Shown: piece by piece, positions 58,086 to 64,000 of the stretch
Layout of the letters: each line of letters begins with the position of its first letter
How positions within the stretch are numbered: the first letter of the stretch is position 1
Source of the DNA: Cycas panzhihuaensis
Lineage: Eukaryota > Cycadophyta
Assembly: GCA_023213395.1 (NCBI GenBank)
Contig: CM041465.1
Coordinates: 66,347,741 to 66,411,740 of the forward strand
Direction: 5' to 3'
DNA: 64,000 bases
Notes under the pieces: generated by a model
Databases searched by the model: none
What the model was told of the DNA's origin: nothing
What the model saw: the letters and a program-made list of their open reading frames with translations, nothing else
Program-made: the position numbers and the translations under genes

Positions 58086-61000
58086 GTTTATATCAAATAA
58101 TAGGAGAAATGATGATGACAAGTTTAGAATATAAAGAAAAATGAAAGAGGGGTAGTGATAGGGCTACAACAACTCAGAAGGTTATGAATATGGATCACAA
58201 GAGGATAGGAGAGCCCTAGAAAGAGGCTACTAGGCTTAAGGGAGGCCTACCCGATTAAAAGGGGTAGCCAAATAGTGAGAATACCCTTTTGGGGCTCCCA
58301 AGGGTCATAAAAAGGCTAACAGAGGCCCATAAGGGAGGAGCACTTCCCTTGGGAGCCTCAAAGGCTCAAACAGATAGCAACAATGGATTGAAGACATTGA
58401 AATGAGTCAAAGGAGTATAAACATAGACGCGTTTCACAGCAGCATGAAAAATGAGACTGAAGGAGGTCTCTAAGAGACTAAAGGGGTCATCATAAATGCA
58501 CCTAAAAGAACACAAAATGGAGGCTACAGGAGTGAAACAAGGGATGGACCTTGAAGACAAAGTAAATGAGGATGAGGAAATGGTCTCAAGGGCTATCACG
58601 ATAAAGGGAAAGGAGAAGGTGCCCCTTAGGGACCTCACCTATATAAAGGGGAGAAGAGTGAAAATAGGGTTCATTATCATGAGCCCCATGATCAATTTAG
58701 AGCCCTCCCCCTTACGCAATGAGGCTTCACCTAGATTTAGGAGCACCTAGTGGGAGATCTAACTGTTGGATCGAGATGCAGAGATAGTCGACAAGATCAC
58801 ATCAATGAGACGGTGGTGATCAGGCTAAACCCAATAAGCGGATTGTCCCTTAGCCTTTCCATTTCATCAAAGTCATTTCATGGAATTTTTCTAATTTTGT
58901 AGCTTATTTTTGGCCCCATATGGGTGGATTGGGACCCTTAGAGCTTGAATGAGACCCGGGGAGGGGGAGGACTAGGGCATTAAGAAGCCTTGGTACTAGT
59001 GGGCTAGGTTTTGGTCTACTTAGATAACATTTTTTATGTTTTTAGTGAACCTCCCCCCTTTTTAGGGGGGGGAATCCATGGCCTTCTGGTAAATATCATG
59101 GTGCCATGAAGTTTGGAGTGGGACCACCAAGAAAATAAAATTTTCTTAGTGGGCCCATATCAATATCTATGGTACCACAGATTTTGATGTGGGGTAGAGA
59201 CTGGATAGGAGAAAAAAGAAGGAAAGAGGCCCAATGGATGGGCTTGCTTAATCTGATGGAGCACATGCCATCTAGAGGGAAGCCTAACATGTAGCAAGAT
59301 GATTGAGAGAGTTTTTTTATTGACTTTCAGGTTGCTTGTAGGATATTATTATGGTTGACAACTGTAAGAACATAGGCATGGCTATGATGAGCTTTACTAA
59401 GATGATGTCATGATAGGAGAGGATGACCCTACGACATTGTGGGCTCCTAAAGATCATTAGGATACCCTATTATACATCTAACCAGTATCTCTTAGTTGAT
59501 ATTATCTCTTATTAGGACAGGCAGAGGTACGTATTCCACCTCCTATGAGTGCAAGATATCATGATCATGCCCAAGGATATCAGGAGGATCTTGGGCATAC
59601 CAGTAGGATGAACACCAGCATCATTAGGCATATTGCCCAATACAAACACTGCCCATAGGGAGGTAGCCAAATATTTTATAGGATGGGATAGGTAGGATAG
59701 ATGAGAAGTGTCAGTCCAGGCCATGGTTTTATCTAGAGTTCCTCAGTTAAGGAAACTCATTACACTAGCTACTTTGTTCTAGACCTCCCAAAAATAGAAT
59801 TACAAAGACATACTAGATGGATGCATGACTACTATCCAAAGGTGTGATGTAGGTAGGGAGGTTTGACTGGGTTACGCTAATAGCAACCAACATGACAAAA
59901 TAATTGGATTAGATATGGGTGGCTGGGAGAGGAGGATTCTCCTACTACACACTATTACAATGTTGCTTTTTTAATCACTTCAGAGAAGTGGCACCACCAA
60001 GTAGGCCAAAGCCCATCTTAGCTAGGGCACCTATGGTCCATAGATGGTAGATGAGATTTAGAGGGATTGAGCACTAGGTCCATGTGCAGTAGTTGGTGGT
60101 AGTGACATTTCTAGACTTTCTCACCTTGGTAGACTTCACAATAGACCCATATAGAGCGATCTACTAAGAGAATGACGATGAGAGTAGAGAGCTGGGGGAT
60201 GAGCCTAATAGGGGTGGAGACAATGATGGAGGTGATGGAGGAGATGAGGCAAGTCCATTAGGAGTGACAGGAGGTAAGGCAGGCCTATCAATACCTATAG
60301 GGGGAGACAATCCACCACCAAGACTATGAGGTAGAGAGGAAGTTGTAGGTAGAGCTCCAATAACAGTGGTAGCTGTGGTGGTAGTAGTAGAAGAAGTGAT
60401 AACTACCACAAATAGAGGAGTCCCTAGAGAGGAGGGATTAGAGGGAGGAGGCACCCTAATATCTTAGGTGGTGGGCGGGGTAGTACTAGAGGTTGAGGAG
60501 GTGGAGGCAGCAGTCAGAGGAGCTATTATGGAGGAGATGATCATTAGAGCACAGGAACCAACCATCGCAAGAGGTGAGATTCTATCCTAACTTGACATCC
60601 TTTTAATCACTAGCTGCTTAGATGGTTTTATTTTGATTTTGATTCTTCTTCATCTATATAGATTAGACTAACACATGGTATACATGGTTTGGCAGGGGTA
60701 GCAATTATGCTAAGGCTACTAGAAGAAATAGTTCGTGAGTTATTCCCCTAGGTTTATGCAGAGAGATAGCCTCCAATTCTAGTTAGTGAGGAGTCATGAT
60801 CAGTAGGGCCATACACAATGGCATTCACCCCATTAATCTAAGATAAAGACATATGGGTGGCAGAGTCCTAGGATCTCCAGGTGAGGGTAGGATAGCTACA
60901 AGGTATCTTGGATGGACTTCAAGTAGAGAGGGATCAACTGGTACCAAAGAGAGATACCCTGTAGGGATATATCTAAGCACTGGAGGCTCAAGGAGGAGGA

Positions 61001-61320
61001 GTAGCAGACAAGGATTTAAAGAGCAGGATTTAGATCATCATACTAGAGGAGAGGCTCTGAGGAATAGAGGGAGAGAGGGATTGTATCTAGGTGAGATATG
61101 ATGAAATGGTAGAGAAGATCACCACTAAGTCATCACATAGCAAATCACATACCCACACCACAACAATGACCCAAAGGAGACTTTGAGATGAGGAGAGTGA
61201 GGAAAGGAGCTCACAACGACACCGTAGGAGCCTGGGAGGTATGTGGTCCTTTAGCAATAGATCCTGCAAATGAGGAGATGATACCCCTTGAGGGTAAGGC
61301 ATCAAGGAGGATTGTATACT
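57996..61320 (-). repeat. Tandem module 2 (3.31 kb)
   Basis: Second head-to-tail copy. More decayed than module 1 in its PMD frame. Spacer homology includes ACTTCC.T.GGG.(A/T)CC.C(A/T)AA.GG (55027, 58343), GGTGGATTGGGACCC-type text near 58924 against 55615, and GGCATTA.G.AGCC (55666, 58976). Confidence 0.88.
59351..61262 (+). pseudogene. Antisense PMD/coiled-coil gene of element B, module 2 copy
   Basis: Starts MVDNCKNIGMAMMSFTKMMS at 59351, then YLLVDIISYXDRQRYVFHLL (X = stop) and DIRRILGIPVG, aligned with module 1 throughout. The C-terminal part near 60885-61262 reads LQGILDGLQVERDQL, SSHSKSHTHTTT and SSQRHRRSLGGMWSF. At least ten stops. Base changes from module 1 are mainly transitions. 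The shared GxxW tail (RRSLGGMW) is the best preserved segment in both copies. Confidence 0.72.
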
Positions 61321-62129
61321 ATTGATTTTATGGCAAGAAAGCATTGGACCTCTAGGTAGTCTTCACCATATGTAGACACATGATTGTACTCCTCCCTACA
61401 AGGATTCCTACTTCCTAAGGCAATCATTTAAGGCACGATGCTTAGATGATGATATACTAGATGATTTTGTTGTACCATATGATTTGTATATATATAGGTA
61501 GGGGCCAATTGGTACCCATTTGACCCATAATGATGATGTTATGGTGGATTTGTAATGTTATTTCTTTGTTGTATCATTTGTTTGTTTATGTGATGCATAG
61601 AGAGATGAGTGTATACACATGGATATGGGTGCATGGGTGCATGAGGGGTTATGCATTATGATGGTTTTGGTTGATTATTATGTACAGTTTTCATTATTAG
61701 ATCATATGCAGATGATACTCGTGCTTCCTTTCATGCAATACCACACACGTAGTAGGCACACACGACCACCATGTATGTCAATGATGGATACAAATGAGAC
61801 TAGGAGGTGGTGCTATACATATCTATTGAGGGGAGCATAATAGATATACAAAGGAAGCAATGACAAAGGGGAGTATAGATACTCCAGCAAAAGGCCCTAG
61901 TTAGGAGGCGATTCCATTCTCAAAAGCAAAGGAAGTTTTCTTACCTAACTTGGAAAGGAGAGGTCACCCTCAGAAGGGAAATAAGGGATGCAATGCAAGT
62001 AATAAAGTAAAAGAGATGAAGATCCACTCTAAAATACCATTCCACCTATGGCTAGGAGGAATGATGGAGTGCTTAGAGCAGTTGTTTAGGCTTGTTTCAA
62101 AGTGAGAGGGGGGTGTGATTACTTGGGAG
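61321..62129 (-). other. Element B spacer between integrase and module 2
   Basis: About 800 bp, no domain recognised. Positionally equivalent to 6581-7559 in element A, with little sequence similarity. A plus-strand frame at 61619-61840 is methionine-rich and unlike any element protein. Confidence 0.4.
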
Positions 62130-63240
62130 TAGGAAGAGTCACACATAGAACTTCTTTAGGAACTTCCCATTAATGGATTTCTCAAATTCAAGACCCTTTA
62201 GAGTCACTATCCTCAAGGCACCATTGTCGAGGCTCTCGAGAATGATGAAAGGACTAACCCATTTAGGCCCAAATTTAGATAAGTGGTCATGGAGATATTC
62301 AAGATTAAAGGCATGGTCCCTAGGATGCAAAGGGAGAGGATGAAGTTATTTATCATATGTTCTTCATGACCTGGCCTTGGAAGTAAGGTTTACTTAGTAT
62401 GTCATCAAGCGTCTCTCATCCAAGGCTTCAAGGTCAAGGAGGCAGGCTTGGCCACATGATTTTTCATTGATAATACCTCGAAGAGAAACATGCAACAAGG
62501 GGATTTCAACTTCTAAAGGGAGGACCACCTCGGTTCCATACACGAGGAAGAACAGGGTCATCCCTGTGGCTGTGTGAATGGAAGTCTGATAGGCCCATAA
62601 AGTGGAAGGAAGTTGAAGGTGCCAATCCTTTTGGGATTGAGAAATGGTTTTCTTCAAGATATTGATAAGAATCTTGTTAAAATATTCAATTTGGATATTG
62701 GCCTAAGGACAATAAGGGGAAGAAGTCTTGTGGGATATTTTAAACTTCCCACAAAGCTCATCCATCTTCTTATTACAAAAGGGGGATTATATTTTCCATG
62801 ATTAGGATGTCAGGGACCCCAAATCTATAGATAATATGTTGGTAAATAAAGGTGGTTATAATCTTGCCAGTAATAGAAGACAAGGGGACCACTTTAGCCC
62901 ATTTAGTAAACTACTGTATTGTAGTGAAGATAAATTTGTGTTGTGACAAGGAAGGAGGGTTTATGACTCTAATAAGGTCTAATCCCGATTGGGAAAAAGA
63001 TCATAGAGAGATAATCAGGTGTAAGGCCTCGGAAGGCAAGTGGATAAAATTGGTGTGCTCCTAACACCTATGACATCATAGCACATAGGTTTGGGCATCC
63101 TTGAAAAGGGATAACTAATAATAACCCATGTGGAGGATCCTTTAGGCCATGTATGGGCCCCCACATATGCCATTATGGCATTCGTAAAGTATTTGGTTCA
63201 TCTTATTATGGTTAACATAACGAAAGAGGACCCTAGATTT
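62130..63240 (-). pseudogene. Element B integrase remnant
   Basis: Down the minus strand: RVLFRYVNHNKMNQILYECH, GICGGPYMA, then FKDAQTYVLRCHRC (zinc finger, about 63190-63070). IYRFGVPDILIMENG-like catalytic block follows near 62810, then QSQKDWHLQLPSTLWAYQTS, TATGMTLFFLVYGTEVVLPL and EVEIPLL (62657-62490). The C-terminal FGPKWVSPFIILESLDNGAL and EKSINGKFLKKFYV end at 62139. It is the normal Ty3/gypsy integrase with GPY-type C-terminus. Stops in the zinc-finger and core parts inactivate it. RNase H and RT are not found upstream of it; R2 is there instead. Confidence 0.85.
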
Positions 63241-64000
63241 GCACCCCTAGGGGGGTAACTAAACTTGGATGAGATCAAGCCAAACAATTAAAGATTTTGG
63301 TGGCTAGAGACCTATGGTAGCAAGTGAAAGAAATCACCCACAAAGGATGTTCATGTGTCAAAATGCAGGTTTGAGACCCGTAAATGGCATATAAACTCCT
63401 TTGAGGAAATTGTTCCTCAATTTGGAGTGATAGGTGGACAAGGGATCTCCTAAGTTTCCTAAGTAACCTCAAAAGGGGGCCCTCCCATCCTTAGATGGTC
63501 AAAGGATGGAGAAAACAAAAGAGTAAGGGGATGGCTCCTTGCGTAGGAGGAGTATGAGAGGAGTGACTTTTAGTAGGAAAAAGGAAAAGGCACAAACACA
63601 TAGGTGGTCAAAAGGCTAGCTAGTTCCACAGGTTAGATGTTGACCCAAAGGCCAAACTAAGGAAGTCTAACCAAAAGAGGCAAGGAAAGTAAGCAAATGG
63701 CCTTGAGAGAGGGGCACCCTCAAGGTGCCAAACCTAGGAGGATCTTAGGAATGGCAAATCAACAAAAGAGGTTGTCCTTACATTTGTGTCTGTTTAGTGT
63801 AAGGTAAAGAGATGTAATGTGAAGGTGTGGCATATATAGCAATATTGGATCTTTATGATAAAAAAGATTACTTTTTAAAGCAACAAGGTAGTACAAATCT
63901 CTCTCTCTCATTTACCTATACATATAACCTCTCCCTCTCTTTGTCTTTTGAATGTAAGAAAGGGAGATCATAAAAGATTACTATATCATACAAAGCATAT
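63241..64000 (-). repeat. Repeat R2, direct copy of R1 (50750-51560)
   Basis: Same order of landmarks as R1, continuing to the window edge (CTCTCTCTCTCATTTACC against CTCACTCACTCACGCATG; TTTTGAATGTAAGAAAGGGA against TTTCAAATGTGAAGAAGGA). Adjacent to the integrase N-terminus at about 63240, whereas R1 is adjacent to an RNase H. In element A nothing like R lies between pol RNase H and integrase. Confidence 0.72.

Larger units (their letters stand above)
46641..64000 (-). mobile_element. Element B: minus-strand Ty3/gypsy (Tat-like) with rearranged 3' part
   Basis: Going down the minus strand: repeat R2 (64000-63241), integrase (63240-62130), spacer, two 3.31-kb modules each with an antisense PMD/coiled-coil gene and an RNase H remnant (61320-54690), unassigned DNA, repeat R1 (51560-50750), another RNase H (50640-50350), 3' region (50330-49480), repeat-rich probable LTR (49480-46650). 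The integrase C-terminus, aRH, and 3' region all match element A. Protease and RT are not in the window, and the order R2-integrase looks rearranged. Could be more than one element fused by recombination. Confidence 0.7.

Noticed and set aside
60164-60454. Pro/Ser/Thr-rich minus-strand frames here and at 56795-57067
   Set aside because: Shadows of the Gly/Asp-rich linker of the antisense PMD gene on the other strand.
61619-61840. Methionine-rich plus-strand frame as a gene
   Set aside because: Frame arises from ATG-rich AT sequence in the spacer; no counterpart in module 1 or element A.

Overview
This is plant nuclear DNA made almost entirely of LTR retrotransposons. I found no host gene, rRNA, complete tRNA gene or CRISPR array. 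The evidence is overwhelmingly retroelement: Ty1/copia and Ty3/gypsy protein domains, primer sites complementary to initiator-Met tRNA, polypurine tracts, TG...CA LTR ends, 5-bp target duplications, a 146-bp AT microsatellite and heavy C-to-T decay of coding frames. The window looks like heterochromatic intergenic DNA of a flowering plant; nothing fixes the species.

Layout. (1) Bases 1-8479, then 16774-21172 and about 43891-45380, are a very old plus-strand Ty3/gypsy element, 'A'. It has gag, protease, reverse transcriptase (RT), RNase H (RH), integrase, then a second archaeal-type RNase H (aRH) downstream of integrase, an antisense plant-mobile-domain (PMD)-like gene and a long repeat-rich 3' region. 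(2) Copia-1 (8480-16768, plus, TSD AAACT) sits inside the 3' region of A. (3) A degenerate plus-strand copia, 'C' (21173-43890), also sits in A. C was itself hit twice: in its leader by minus-strand copia 'E' (22064-29754), whose LTR was then hit by plus-strand copia 'F' (25607 to about 29575), and in its RNase H by minus-strand copia 'D' (34651-43410, TSD GTCAT). The nest is four elements deep. (4) Bases 43891-49500 hold further copies of the A-type 3' region in both orientations. (5) Bases about 46640-64000 are a minus-strand relative of A, 'B'. Its integrase lies at 63240-62130. Downstream are two head-to-tail 3.31-kb modules, each with an antisense PMD/coiled-coil gene and an RNase H remnant, then a third RNase H.

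How the parts relate. Copia-1 and D are the same family in opposite orientation. They have 331-336-bp LTRs with a G-box palindrome and a TATA box, a 3.4-3.9-kb CpG-rich leader and one gag-pol frame. C is an older relative, and all three share a roughly 430-bp conserved leader block. E keeps a gag remnant but no visible pol; F keeps pol but no visible gag. Every coding region is broken by stops or frameshifts, so none should be autonomous now; D is the best preserved.

The most unusual content is in A and B: aRH after integrase, an antisense PMD gene with a charged coiled-coil tail, and in B tandem amplification of that module. LTR-end positions of Copia-1, D and C were read by direct comparison of the two LTRs and should be close to exact. 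Boundaries of A, B, E and F are approximate.
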